A stretch of DNA of 64,000 nt from Actinomadura coerulea (GTDB taxonomy: Bacteria > Actinomycetota > Actinomycetes > Streptosporangiales > Streptosporangiaceae), in the NCBI RefSeq assembly GCF_014208105.1, contig NZ_JACHMQ010000001.1, positions 5,146,001 to 5,210,000 on the forward strand. Reading direction: 5' to 3'. A program made the translations under genes and the position numbers. Positions 17,336 through 26,372 of this stretch are shown piece by piece. Under the pieces are notes generated by a model. That model saw nothing but the letters and a program-made list of their open reading frames with translations, made no database searches and was not told where the DNA came from. How positions within the stretch are numbered: the first letter of the stretch is position 1; each line of letters opens with the position of its first letter.

Positions 17336-18325
17336 GTGAAGCTGCTCGCCGCCGCCGCTCTGCTCGCCGCCCTCGTCCCCGCCGCGCCTTTCGGGCAGTC
17401 CGCACCGTCCGCGAGCACCGGGCCGTCCGCGCGGCCAGGGCACGAGAGCCGCGGCGACGACTGCGCGCGGCCCCCGGCGTCAGCCGAGGCACGCCACCGG
17501 ACGGACGGCCACCCCCGGGACCGCATGGATCTGAGCCCCGCCGAGGCCGCCGCCGTGGAGGCGCGCCTGAACCGGATCCTTGACGGTCTCGGCCAGGGCG
17601 GGCACGGTCCCGGCAAGGGGAGGCACGGAGCCTCGGAGAGCGCGAGCCTGCGCAGGGCCGCACAGATCAGCATCCCGGTCTACTTCCACGTGATCCACGC
17701 CGGCGCGAAGGGCAACGTGTCCAGCGCGATGATCCAGCGTCAGATCAGCACCATGAACACGTCCTACGGCGGTGGAAACGGAGGCGCGAACGCGCGCGTC
17801 TCCTTCACGCTCAAGGCCGTGAGCCGCACCGACAACGCGGCATGGTTCGGCGACCCTGAACGCTACGAGGGCACCTACAAGCCGAGGCTGCACAAGGGCG
17901 ACAAGTCGTCGCTGAACCTCTACAGCACCTACATCGGCGGCGACCTGCTCGGCTGGTCGACGTTCCCCTGGAAGTACAAGTCCGAACCCCAGATGGACGG
18001 CGTCACCATCCACTACGCCAGCATGCCCGGCGGTTCCATCGAGAACTTCAACAAGGGGTTCAGCGCGACCCACGAGGTCGGGCACTGGCTGGGGCTCTAC
18101 CACACCTTCCAGGACGGCTGCAGCGGAGAGGGCGACCGCGTCGCCGACACTCCCGCCGAGCGCGACCCCACGAACGGCTGCCCCTCCTCCAAGGACACCT
18201 GCCCCACTCCTGGAGAAGACCCGGTGCACAACTACATGGACTACAGCTACGACACCTGCATGACGTCCTTCACCCCAGGCCAGGGCACCCGCATCCACAA
18301 CGTGTGGACGGCTTATCGCGCCTAG
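17336..18325 (+). CDS. Secreted M43-family zinc metalloprotease (copy 1)
   Basis: 329 residues. An N-terminal signal peptide (KLLAAAALLAALVPAAP) is followed by a ~90-residue low-complexity pro-region and a pappalysin/cytophagalysin-type catalytic domain. Zinc motif HEVGHWLGLYH (His246, Glu247, His250, His256) and Met-turn region NYMDYSYD. Six or so cysteines after the motif suggest disulphides in the secreted enzyme. GTG start after TAGGAG. Close paralogue of the protease at 19273; the two flank alkD. Substrate unknown. Confidence 0.9.
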   Translation: MKLLAAAALLAALVPAAPFGQSAPSASTGPSARPGHESRGDDCARPPASAEARHRTDGHPRDRMDLSPAEAAAVEARLNRILDGLGQGGHGPGKGRHGASESASLRRAAQISIPVYFHVIHAGAKGNVSSAMIQRQISTMNTSYGGGNGGANARVSFTLKAVSRTDNAAWFGDPERYEGTYKPRLHKGDKSSLNLYSTYIGGDLLGWSTFPWKYKSEPQMDGVTIHYASMPGGSIENFNKGFSATHEVGHWLGLYHTFQDGCSGEGDRVADTPAERDPTNGCPSSKDTCPTPGEDPVHNYMDYSYDTCMTSFTPGQGTRIHNVWTAYRA

Positions 18326-18333
18326 CGCGTCTT

Positions 18334-18372
18334 CCCGCCTCCGGCCCGGCCACGGTTCTACCGGGAGGCGGG
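18334..18372. terminator. Bidirectional hairpin between protease 1 and alkD
   Basis: CCCGCCTCC (18334-18342) pairs with GGAGGCGGG (18364-18372). The right arm overlaps the last codons of alkD, between convergent genes. Confidence 0.45.
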
Positions 18373-19104
18373 CTTGAGGCGGGTGGCGGGCTTGAGGCGG
18401 GCGGCGACTTCCGGGGGGAGGTAGCGGAGGGCCTCGCGTAGCGTGACGCCTGAGACCGCGTCTACGCGTGGCTCGACCCAGGCGGCCACCCACTCCGGGT
18501 CTTTCTTCGCCAGTTCCCGGAGCACCCAGCCGAGGGCCTTGCGGATGAAGAACTCGCGCTCGCCTATGAGCGCGTCCCCGTAGCGGTCGACGCGGTCGAG
18601 ATCGGGGCTGCCCGCCCTGACGCCCGGCAGGAGCGCCAGCATGGCCGTGCGCCTCACCCACATGTCGGGATCGGCGACCCACGCGTCCAGGACCGCCGCC
18701 AGCTCCGGGTGGCGGAAGACCAGTGCGCCGACGACCTTCTCCGCCAGCTGGTCGATGTACACCCAGCTCGTCGAGTCCCGGACGAGGCGTTCGGCCAGAG
18801 CCACGTCACGCGGCTCCAGCAGCGCCACCCGCTTCATGAGGACCTCTATGGCGGCCATGCGGGCCTCGTGGACCGGGCGGCCTTCCTCGGTGACGTCCCA
18901 GAGGGCCGCGGCCAGGGCGACCAGTTCCCCCCGTGTCGGCTTGCTCTTGACCGCTGACAGCGCGACCTTGCGCAGCGCGGGCACCGGGACGCCGATATGG
19001 ACGAAGTCGCTCTTCAGGTAGCGCTTCTCCCCTTCGGCGCGCACCGGGTCCGCCTGTGCTGCCAGCTCGGCCAGGATCCGCGCCGCCTCGCCCTCCACGT
19101 CCAT
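18358..19104 (-). CDS. alkD: AlkD-like DNA alkylation repair glycosylase
   Basis: 248 residues made of HEAT-like helical repeats. The catalytic segment SWVYIDQLAEKVVG keeps the Trp and Asp four residues apart (as Trp109/Asp113 of Bacillus cereus AlkD). A downstream WVRRTAML supplies the Arg, and FFIRKALGWVLRE follows. AlkD excises N3- and N7-alkylpurines without base flipping. The C-terminus ends with a duplicated LKPATRLKPAS. It is inserted between two related protease genes on the opposite strand. Confidence 0.87.
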   Translation of the reverse strand: MDVEGEAARILAELAAQADPVRAEGEKRYLKSDFVHIGVPVPALRKVALSAVKSKPTRGELVALAAALWDVTEEGRPVHEARMAAIEVLMKRVALLEPRDVALAERLVRDSTSWVYIDQLAEKVVGALVFRHPELAAVLDAWVADPDMWVRRTAMLALLPGVRAGSPDLDRVDRYGDALIGEREFFIRKALGWVLRELAKKDPEWVAAWVEPRVDAVSGVTLREALRYLPPEVAARLKPATRLKPASR

Positions 19105-19272
19105 GGGGACACGCTACGCCGCCGCGCTACGGCGCCGTATTCAGCATTACCTATTCCTGTTCGTCCAGGTTTGCTAAAGACGCACTCTTTGTTCGCATCC
19201 ACCCTGGTTCCAGCGATGACTCCGCTCCCACGCGCGCGCTCCCCCGCACGCGCCGCACCCCCAAGGAGTTCC

Positions 19273-20175
19273 ATGAAACGCGCCGGAATCGCCGCCGTCC
19301 TCGGCATGACCGCCGCCTTCACGGCGTACGCCCCCGCCGCCCCCGCCACCCTGGCCGCCCCGCCGGCCCCGTCCGCCTCGTCCACCGTCTGCGCGAACCA
19401 GCCCGCCCAGGCCCGCGTCCGCGCCGGAGCCCACGCCACCGAGCGGAACCAGCCCGGAACGGCCCAGGTCGCCGCGATGGAGAAGGACTTCCAGAACCGC
19501 CTCGGCAAGCTGAGGAAGGCGAGCACGGCGGCGGCCATCACCGTCCGCGTGCACTTCCAGGTCGTCTACGGCAGCGCGGGCAACGTGTCCGACTCGGTCC
19601 TGACCAAGCAGCTCAGCGTCCTCAACAGCGCCTACGCCAGTAGCGGCGTCACGTTCACTCTGGCCGAGATCAGGCGGACGCAGAACTCGGCCTGGTTCTC
19701 CGACCCCGAGGGCTACGAGTCGCAGATGAAGTCGGCCCTGCACACCGGCACCGCGCAGGACCTCAACTTCTACACGGCCGACCTCGGCAGCAGTCTTCTC
19801 GGCTGGGCCACGTTCCCGAGCAGCTACCGCTCCAAGCCCAAGCTGGACGGCGTCGTCATCCACTACCAGAGCCTTCCGGGCGGCTCGCTGAGCAACTACA
19901 ACGAGGGCGACACCGGAACCCACGAGGTGGGCCACTGGATGGGGCTCTACCACACGTTCCAGGGCGGGTGCAGCAGCACCGGCGACAGCGTCTCCGACAC
20001 GCCCGCCGAGCAGAGCCCGGCCTCGGGCTGCCCGACCGGCCGCGACACCTGCTCCACGGCCGGCGCGGACCCCATCCACAACTTCATGGACTACAGCTAC
20101 GACTCGTGCATGTACGAGTTCACGCCGGGCCAGTCCACCCGCATGAAGAACCAGTGGGCCGCCTACCGCGCCTGA
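19273..20175 (+). CDS. Secreted M43-family zinc metalloprotease (copy 2)
   Basis: 300 residues with a signal peptide (KRAGIAAVLGMTAAFTAYAPAAPATLA), a short pro-region and the same catalytic domain as copy 1. Zinc ligands in HEVGHWMGLYH (His217, Glu218, His221, His227); FMDYSYDSC follows, and it ends in the same AAYRA/TAYRA tail. ATG start with AAGGAG four bases upstream. The mature domains of the two copies are near-colinear throughout (for example the LDGVVIHY / MDGVTIHY segments), so they arose by duplication. A strong terminator follows. Confidence 0.92.
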   Translation: MKRAGIAAVLGMTAAFTAYAPAAPATLAAPPAPSASSTVCANQPAQARVRAGAHATERNQPGTAQVAAMEKDFQNRLGKLRKASTAAAITVRVHFQVVYGSAGNVSDSVLTKQLSVLNSAYASSGVTFTLAEIRRTQNSAWFSDPEGYESQMKSALHTGTAQDLNFYTADLGSSLLGWATFPSSYRSKPKLDGVVIHYQSLPGGSLSNYNEGDTGTHEVGHWMGLYHTFQGGCSSTGDSVSDTPAEQSPASGCPTGRDTCSTAGADPIHNFMDYSYDSCMYEFTPGQSTRMKNQWAAYRA

Positions 20176-20183
20176 TCGCGGCG

Positions 20184-20219
20184 TCCGGCGCCGGAGCGGG
20201 TCGCCGCTCCGGCGCCGGA
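20184..20219. terminator. Strong bidirectional terminator
   Basis: 16-bp perfect stem (20184-20199 with 20204-20219) and a 4-base loop, between the convergent protease and GMC oxidoreductase genes. Confidence 0.85.
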
Positions 20220-20230
20220 ACCGTCCGCCC

Positions 20231-21982
20231 TCAGGTGATGCCGACGATCGGGAGCCTCAGGGCCGCGGGGGCGCCGGCCGGGACGGCCGGGTTCTTCGGG
20301 GCGACGGGGGCCAGGCGGCGGTAGGAGTCGCCGAGGGCGGGACGCGGGTCCTCCTCCGCGCGGTTCGGCCAGAACGACATGGCGCGCTCGGCCTGCGCCG
20401 TGATGGTGAGGGACGGGTTGACGCCCAGGTTGGCCGAGACGGCGGAGCCGTCCACGACGTGCAGGCCGGGGTGCCCGTAGACGCGGTGGTAGGGGTCGAT
20501 CACCCCGGTCTCGGCGGAGTCGCCGATGGCGCAGCCGCCGAGGAAGTGCGCGGTCATCGGGATGTCGAACAGGTCGCCCCAGGCGCCGCCCGGGATGCCG
20601 CCGATCTCCTCGGCGATCCGGCGGGTCGCCTCGTGCCCCTCGGGGATCCACGTCGGGTTCGGCTCGCCGTGCCCGGCGGTCGCGCGGACGTCCCAGCCGA
20701 ACGGGCCCCGCTTCGGCCTCAGCGTGATCGAGTTGTCGCGGGTCTGCATGACCAGGGCGATGACCGTGCGCTCCGACCAGCGGCGGACGTCGAAGAGCTG
20801 GAGGAGGTCGCCCGGACGGCGCGCCACCTCGCGGGCGAACCTGCGGATCCGGGGCGTGTGCCTCTCGCCCGGCCGGTCGCCGTCCACCAGCAGGGTCTGC
20901 AGCGCGGCGAGCAGGTTCGAGCCCCGCCCGTACCGGACGGGCTCGACGTGGGTGTCCGGCGTCGGGTGGAACGACGACGTGATCGCCACGCCCTCGGAGA
21001 AGTCCGGGCCCGGCGTGCCGCCCCGGCGCCCGGCGCCGAGGATCGCCTCGGAGTTGGTGCGGGTCAGGGCGCCGAGCCGGTCGGACAGGCGCGGCAGCAG
21101 CCCGGTCGACCTGAGCTTGTGGAGGAGCTTCTGCGTCCCGTAGGTGCCGGCGGCGAAGACCACCTGCTCGGCGGTGAGCGTCTTGCGGTTGCGGCCGAAC
21201 GAGCCGGTCCGGACGATCTCGACCTCGTACCCGCCGCCGGCGCGCGGCCGCACCGAGGTGACGCGGCTGAGCGGCATCACCCGGGCGCCCGCCCTCTCGG
21301 CCAGGTAGAGGTAGTTCTCCGTCAGCATGTTCTTCGAGCCGTGGCGGCAGCCCACCATGCACTCGCCGCATTCCAGGCAGCCGCGCCGGCGCGGGCCCGC
21401 CCCGCCGAAGTAGGGGTCGGCGCTCTCGATCCCGGCGCCGCTCCCGAAGTAGACGCCGACCGGCGTCCTCACGAACGTCTCGCCCTTGCCCATCCGGTCG
21501 GCGACCCGCTTCATGACCTCGTCGGCCGCCGTCGTCGTGGGGTTCTGGACGACGCCGAGCATGCGCTTCGCCTGCTCGTAGTAGGGCGCCAGCTCGTCCC
21601 GCCAGTCGGTGATGTGCGCCCACTGCCGGTCCTTGAAGAACGGCTCCGGCGGGACGTACAGCGTGTTGGCGTAGTTGAGCGATCCGCCGCCGACGCCCGC
21701 GCCCGCCAGCACCATCACGCGGCTCGACTTCGCGCCGCGGACGAGGTGCATCCGCTGCATGCCGGTCAGGCCGAGCGCGGGCGCCCACAGGTAGCGGGCG
21801 ACGCGCCAGTTCGTCCTCGGCAGCTCCGGGTAGCGGGACCCCGGCGCGCCGTCCGGGTTCGTGTCGAAGCGGCGGCCGGCCTCGATGACGCCGACCCTGT
21901 AGCCCTTCTCGGTCAGCCGCAGCGCGGAGACGCTGCCGCCGAACCCCGACCCGACGACGAGCACGTCGAAGTCATGCTTCAC
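20231..21982 (-). CDS. GMC-family oxidoreductase, cholesterol oxidase-like (ChoD type)
   Basis: 583 residues. The FAD dinucleotide motif is at the N-terminus (DVLVVGSGFGGSVSALRL), then AGAGVGGGSLNYANT, a Cys-rich CLECGECMVGCRHG segment, and the C-terminal GMC motif HFLGGCAIGD plus DGSAVSANLGVNPSLTI. This is the architecture of mycobacterial ChoD, which in M. tuberculosis also lies beside guaB3. It probably oxidises a sterol or other secondary alcohol with O2 or an electron acceptor. It follows the aldehyde dehydrogenase gene by 9 bases in one operon under the divergent TetR regulator. Confidence 0.88.
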   Translation of the reverse strand: MKHDFDVLVVGSGFGGSVSALRLTEKGYRVGVIEAGRRFDTNPDGAPGSRYPELPRTNWRVARYLWAPALGLTGMQRMHLVRGAKSSRVMVLAGAGVGGGSLNYANTLYVPPEPFFKDRQWAHITDWRDELAPYYEQAKRMLGVVQNPTTTAADEVMKRVADRMGKGETFVRTPVGVYFGSGAGIESADPYFGGAGPRRRGCLECGECMVGCRHGSKNMLTENYLYLAERAGARVMPLSRVTSVRPRAGGGYEVEIVRTGSFGRNRKTLTAEQVVFAAGTYGTQKLLHKLRSTGLLPRLSDRLGALTRTNSEAILGAGRRGGTPGPDFSEGVAITSSFHPTPDTHVEPVRYGRGSNLLAALQTLLVDGDRPGERHTPRIRRFAREVARRPGDLLQLFDVRRWSERTVIALVMQTRDNSITLRPKRGPFGWDVRATAGHGEPNPTWIPEGHEATRRIAEEIGGIPGGAWGDLFDIPMTAHFLGGCAIGDSAETGVIDPYHRVYGHPGLHVVDGSAVSANLGVNPSLTITAQAERAMSFWPNRAEEDPRPALGDSYRRLAPVAPKNPAVPAGAPAALRLPIVGIT

Positions 21983-21991
21983 AGGCGATCC

Positions 21992-23593
21992 CTACTTGAT
22001 CCGCAGCTTCTTCATGAGCTTGATGCCGGTGGCCATGTAGTCGGCGAACGTGTCGTAGCCGATCGCGCCGGGCGGCTCCAGGTCCATGAAGTGCTGGCTC
22101 GCGACGGTCTGGACCTCGGTGAACTTCAGCAGCCCCTCGGCCCCGTGGCGGCGCCCCACACCGGACTGCTTCATCCCGCCCATCGGGGAGTCGTAGGAGG
22201 CGTAGGCGGCGCCGTAGCCGTCGTTGATGTTGACCGTCCCGGCCTGGATGCGGGCGGCGAGGCGCCGGCCCCGCGCCGGGTTCTTCGTCCACACCGACGC
22301 GTTCAGCCCGTACGGCGTGTCGTTGGCGCGGGCGACGACCTCGTCCTCGTCCCGGTACTTGTAGACCGCGACGACGGGGCCGAACGTCTCGTTCGCGCAC
22401 AGGTCCATGTCGCCGTTGACGTCCGCGAGGACCGTCGGCTCGTAGAACAGCGGGCCGACGTCCGGGCGGGCCTTCCCGCCGGCCAGGACGGTCGCGCCCT
22501 CCTTGACGGCCTGGTCGACGTGCGCCGTCACCGCGTCCAGCTGGCGCCTGTGGGTCAGCGAGCCCATCTCGGCGTCGAAGTCCAGGCCGGTGCCGAGCCG
22601 CATGCCCTTGACCAGTTCGACGAACCGCGGCACGAACCGGTCGTAGACGTCCTCGTGCACGTACATCCGCTCGATCGAGATGCACAGCTGCCCGGCGTTG
22701 GTGAAGCACGCGCGGACGGCGCCGCGCGCGGCGCGCTCGACGTCGGCGTCCGGCATGACGATCATCGGGTTCTTGCCGCCGAGCTCCAGCGAGTAGGCGA
22801 CGAGGCGCGGCGCCACCTTCTCCGCGATCGCCTTGCCCCCGCGCGTCGAGCCGGTGAACGAGACGTAGTCGGCGTCCTCCACCAGCGGGTCGCCGATCTC
22901 GGTGGGCTCCCCGACGACGATCTGCCAGAGGTCGCGGGGCAGCCCGAGCGAGACCAGCAGGTCCAGCACCCACAGGCTGGACAGGCACGTCTGGGTGTCC
23001 GGCTTGTGGATCACCGCGTTGCCCGCCATCAGCGCCGGCGCGATGTCGCTGGCCCCGAGCGCGAACGGGTAGTTCCACGGCGCGATCAGCGCCACGACGC
23101 CCTTCGGGTGCCGCAGTTCCTGGACGCGGGTCACCCCCGGCATCATCCCCTTGCGGCGCCGGGGCCTCAGCAGCCGCGGCGCCCTCCGGGCGTAGTAGAG
23201 CGAGCACAGCGCGACGTCGAGGAACTCCTCCATCGCGTGCCGGCGCGCCTTGCCGGTCTCCAGCTGGATGATGTCGAGGATCTCCGCGCGCCGGTCGACC
23301 AGCGCGTCCGCGAGCCGCAGGAAGGGCTTGACCCGCTCGCCCGCGGGCAGCGCCGCCCAGGCCCGCTGCGCCTCGCGCGCCCGGTCGTAGGCGGCCCGGA
23401 CGTCCTCGGGGCCGGACAGCGGCACGGTCGCGAGGGGCTCACCGGTGAAGGGGCTCGGGATCGTCGCGGTCCCGGCACCGTCCGAGGCGACGTGCGCGAC
23501 CAGCCGGTCGATCAGAGTCTGGGGAAGCGTGTGCTCTGCCGCGCCCTTGGCAGAGTCCGCCGCGCCTTCGGCGGGAACCGTCGGGGATGCCAT
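21992..23593 (-). CDS. NAD(P)-dependent aldehyde / succinate-semialdehyde dehydrogenase
   Basis: 533 residues, aldehyde dehydrogenase superfamily. Cofactor-binding motifs are APWNYPFAL and FTGSTRGGK. The catalytic Glu lies in LELGGKNPMIV and the nucleophile Cys in FTNAGQLCISIER. Similar to mycobacterial GabD2-type enzymes. ATG 23593 was taken as start; a longer frame to 23635 begins inside the operator. Operon with the GMC oxidase suggests an alcohol-to-acid oxidation module; substrate undetermined. Confidence 0.9.
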   Translation of the reverse strand: MASPTVPAEGAADSAKGAAEHTLPQTLIDRLVAHVASDGAGTATIPSPFTGEPLATVPLSGPEDVRAAYDRAREAQRAWAALPAGERVKPFLRLADALVDRRAEILDIIQLETGKARRHAMEEFLDVALCSLYYARRAPRLLRPRRRKGMMPGVTRVQELRHPKGVVALIAPWNYPFALGASDIAPALMAGNAVIHKPDTQTCLSSLWVLDLLVSLGLPRDLWQIVVGEPTEIGDPLVEDADYVSFTGSTRGGKAIAEKVAPRLVAYSLELGGKNPMIVMPDADVERAARGAVRACFTNAGQLCISIERMYVHEDVYDRFVPRFVELVKGMRLGTGLDFDAEMGSLTHRRQLDAVTAHVDQAVKEGATVLAGGKARPDVGPLFYEPTVLADVNGDMDLCANETFGPVVAVYKYRDEDEVVARANDTPYGLNASVWTKNPARGRRLAARIQAGTVNINDGYGAAYASYDSPMGGMKQSGVGRRHGAEGLLKFTEVQTVASQHFMDLEPPGAIGYDTFADYMATGIKLMKKLRIK

Positions 23594-23631
23594 GCACGCA
23601 GGGTATGACCACCCGCCCAGTTTGGCTACCC

Positions 23632-23651
23632 GCAAGTAATGCGCTACTTGC
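23632..23651. promoter_or_regulatory. Inverted repeat, probable TetR operator
   Basis: GCAAGTA-atgcgc-TACTTGC: 7-bp perfect arms, 6-base spacer, 39-58 bases upstream of the dehydrogenase start. It sits in the divergent region shared with the TetR gene at 23860. Confidence 0.7.
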
Positions 23652-23859
23652 AGTGATATGTCCCACTAGATCCGCTATCTCCGCCCGGATTTCCCGCCGC
23701 CTCGTCCGCGACTGACGAAACTCTGCCGAACGGACCGTTCCAAGCAGGGTGGAGTTGTGCAAGTGGAAGACTGACCGGCCCCGCCCGGTGTATCCCGAAG
23801 CAGGAGGAGAATTCCAGCGCCGTCGGGGGGGCGGCGCTGCCCAGGGGAGGGGACAGCGA

Positions 23860-24519
23860 ATGACGGACGCCCGCGGCCGAAGGCCCGAGAGCGGCGCCGG
23901 GCGCCCCGGCGCTCGCCGGGACCGCCGCGAGCAGACACGCGCCGCCCTGCTCGCCGCCGCCGAGCGCCTCTGGGCCGAGCGCGGCATCCACGGCGCCTCG
24001 CTCGACGACATCGCCGCGGCCGCCGGCCTCACCAAGGGCGCCGTCTACTCGAACTTCGCGGGCAAGACCGACCTGCTGCTCGCCCTGATGGAGCACATCA
24101 CCAGCGACCGCACCCGGCCCGACGTCTGCGACGAGCTGCGCGCCGCCGCCGAGGACGCCGACCGCACCGGCCGCCCGTCCCGCCGCGACTCCGACGAGGC
24201 CCCCCGCCGCCTCGCCCTGCTCCTGGTCGAGTTCTGGCTCTACGGCATGCGCGACTACGCCGCCGGATGGCGCATCGCCGACTGGTACGCCGAACGCCGG
24301 GAGCGGCTGGCCCGGGAACTGGCGCCCGCGGACGGGCCCGCCTCCGAGGGCCCCGCCGACGGACCGGCCCCCGGCGAGCTCGCCCCGGGCGACCGCGCCA
24401 CCCTGACCATGGCCCTCGACTTCGGCCTGGCCTTCCAGCACCTCCTCGACCCCGTCCGGGTCCCGGCCGACCTCTACCGCACCGGCAAGACCCTCGTCCA
24501 GGGACGGCCCCGGCCCTGA
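23860..24519 (+). CDS. TetR/AcrR family regulator of the GMC/aldehyde dehydrogenase operon
   Basis: 219 residues. The HTH is REQTRAALLAAAERLWAERGIHGASLDDIAAAAGLTKGAVYSNFAGK, a textbook TetR domain. The ligand domain has a Pro/Gly/Ala-rich insert near residues 150-180. ATG 23860 follows GGGGAGGGG with good spacing. Divergent from the dehydrogenase, whose promoter region holds a TetR-sized inverted repeat. It ends 16 bases from the convergent glpD. Confidence 0.88.
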   Translation: MTDARGRRPESGAGRPGARRDRREQTRAALLAAAERLWAERGIHGASLDDIAAAAGLTKGAVYSNFAGKTDLLLALMEHITSDRTRPDVCDELRAAAEDADRTGRPSRRDSDEAPRRLALLLVEFWLYGMRDYAAGWRIADWYAERRERLARELAPADGPASEGPADGPAPGELAPGDRATLTMALDFGLAFQHLLDPVRVPADLYRTGKTLVQGRPRP

Positions 24520-24535
24520 ACCGCCCGCGGCCGGG

Positions 24536-26275
24536 TCAGGGGGTGGCCACGGGGACGATGTCGGGGGCGCCCCTGCGGCGGGCGTCGGCCTCCTGGTCGC
24601 CGTCCTGGGTCTGGGAGGCCCGTTCGGCCTCGACGCGCTTGCGGTAGTACTCGATCTCGCGGTCGCGCTGCTTCTTGGACCAGCCGAGGACGGGCGCGAG
24701 GAGGTCGGCGGCCTCCTGGGCGACGCCGACGCCGCGGTCCCACGTCTCGATGGAGATGCGGGTGCGGCGGGCGAGGACGTCGTTGAGGTGGCGGGCGCCC
24801 TCGTGCGTGGCGGCGTAGACGACCTCGGCGCGCAGGTAGTCGTCGGCGCCGTCCAGCGGCTTGGCCAGGTCGGGCTTGTCGGAGATCAGTTCGAGCAGGT
24901 CGTCCAGGAGCGTCCCGTAGCGGCGCAGCAGGTGCTCGATCCGGGCGACGTGCAGGCCGGAGCGCGCGGCGAGGCGGTGCCGGGCGTTCCACATGGCCTG
25001 GAAGCCGTCGCCGCCGACGAGCGGGATGCGGTCGGTGCAGGACTCGGCGACCTTGCCGTCGAGGCCGTGCGCGACGGCGTCGATGGCGTCCTTGGCCATG
25101 ACGCGGTAGGTCGTGTACTTGCCGCCCGCCACGAGGACAAGGCCGGGGACGGGGTGCGCGACCACGTGCTCGCGGGAGAGCTTCGACGTCTCCTCGGTCT
25201 CGCCGGTGAGGAGGGGGCGCAGGCCCGCGTAGACGCCCTCCACGTCGTCATGGGTGAGCGGCGTCGCGAGGACGGAGTTGACGTGGTCCAGGACGTAGTC
25301 GATGTCGGCCTTGGACGCGGCCGGGTGCGCCCTGTCGAGGTCCCAGGCGGTGTCGGTGGTGCCGATGATCCAGTGGCGGCCCCAGGGGATCACGAACAGC
25401 ACCGACTTCTCGGTGCGCAGGATGATCCCCGTCGCGGAGTGGATGCGGTCCTTGGGAACGACCAGGTGGATGCCCTTGGACGCCTTCACGTGGATCTGGC
25501 CGCGGCCGCCGACGAGCTCCTGGATGTCGTCGGTCCACACGCCGGTGGCGTTGACGACCTGCTTGGCGCGGACCTCGCTGGTGGTGTTGCCCTCAAGGTC
25601 GCGGATGCGCAGGCCGGTGACGCGCTCCCCCTCGCGCAGGAACCCCAGGCACTGGGTGCGCGACGCGATCTGCGCGCCGTACTCCGCGGCCGTCCGCAGG
25701 GCCGTCATGACGTAGCGGGCGTCGTCGACCATCGCGTCCCAGTACTGGATCGCGCCGGTGAAGGCGTCCTTGCGCAGGGACGGCGCGAGGCGCAGCGCCC
25801 CGCGGCGCGTCAGGTGGCGGTGGTGCGGGACGCCGCGGGTGCTGCCCATCTGGAAGGCCAGCGCGTCGTAGAGGGCCACGCCCGCACCGAGGTACGCGCG
25901 CTCCCACACGCGGTGCGTGGTCGGCAGCATGAACGGGACGGGCTGCACCAGGTGCGGCGCGATCTGCTGGAGCAGCAGCGCGCGCTCGGTCAGCGCCTCC
26001 CGGACGAGGTCGAAGTTGTACTGCTCCAGGTACCGCAGCCCGCCGTGGATCAGTTTGGACGACCGGGACGACGTGCCCGACGCGAAGTCGCGCGCCTCGA
26101 CCACCGCGACCGACAGGCCCCGGGTGGCCGCGTCGAGCGCCGCGCCCGCGCCGACGATGCCGCCGCCCACGACGACCACGTCGAACTCCTCGCGGGCCAT
26201 GCGGTCGAGCGACGCCGCGCGCTCGGCCGGGCCGAGCCGCGAGCTTCCAAGACCGGTCACCGGTGATCCCGTCAT
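24536..26275 (-). CDS. glpD: FAD-dependent glycerol-3-phosphate dehydrogenase
   Basis: 579 residues. It oxidises sn-glycerol-3-phosphate to dihydroxyacetone phosphate at the membrane, feeding the quinone pool. FAD motif DVVVVGGGIVGAGAALDAATRG, then SSRSSKLIHGGLRYLE, typical of GlpD. The C-terminal domain (from about 400) has the GlpD/GlpA capping region. It ends in an Asp/Glu/Arg-rich tail. ATG start behind GGGGGGA. No glpF or glpK is adjacent. The upstream region has repeated CGGTTC half-sites. Confidence 0.95.
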   Translation of the reverse strand: MTGSPVTGLGSSRLGPAERAASLDRMAREEFDVVVVGGGIVGAGAALDAATRGLSVAVVEARDFASGTSSRSSKLIHGGLRYLEQYNFDLVREALTERALLLQQIAPHLVQPVPFMLPTTHRVWERAYLGAGVALYDALAFQMGSTRGVPHHRHLTRRGALRLAPSLRKDAFTGAIQYWDAMVDDARYVMTALRTAAEYGAQIASRTQCLGFLREGERVTGLRIRDLEGNTTSEVRAKQVVNATGVWTDDIQELVGGRGQIHVKASKGIHLVVPKDRIHSATGIILRTEKSVLFVIPWGRHWIIGTTDTAWDLDRAHPAASKADIDYVLDHVNSVLATPLTHDDVEGVYAGLRPLLTGETEETSKLSREHVVAHPVPGLVLVAGGKYTTYRVMAKDAIDAVAHGLDGKVAESCTDRIPLVGGDGFQAMWNARHRLAARSGLHVARIEHLLRRYGTLLDDLLELISDKPDLAKPLDGADDYLRAEVVYAATHEGARHLNDVLARRTRISIETWDRGVGVAQEAADLLAPVLGWSKKQRDREIEYYRKRVEAERASQTQDGDQEADARRRGAPDIVPVATP

Positions 26276-26296
26276 CGCGCATCCCCCCACAGCGGT

Positions 26297-26336
26297 CGGT
26301 TCCGAACCGTTCTTACCCAAGAGTAAGGACCGGTTC
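26297..26336. promoter_or_regulatory. Three CGGTTC half-sites upstream of glpD
   Basis: CGGTTC (26297-26302), its inverse GAACCG (26304-26309), and CGGTTC again (26331-26336), with a nested CTTAC...GTAAG repeat (26312-26327), all 22-61 bases before the glpD ATG. It looks like a regulator-binding array; the protein is unknown. Confidence 0.55.
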
Positions 26337-26372
26337 ACACCGAGATGCGAAAGAACGGGCGTGGGGTCGCTC

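Noticed and set aside
20459..23608. A 1049-codon open frame on the plus strand
   Set aside because: Antisense to the GMC oxidase and aldehyde dehydrogenase genes; no recognisable domain.
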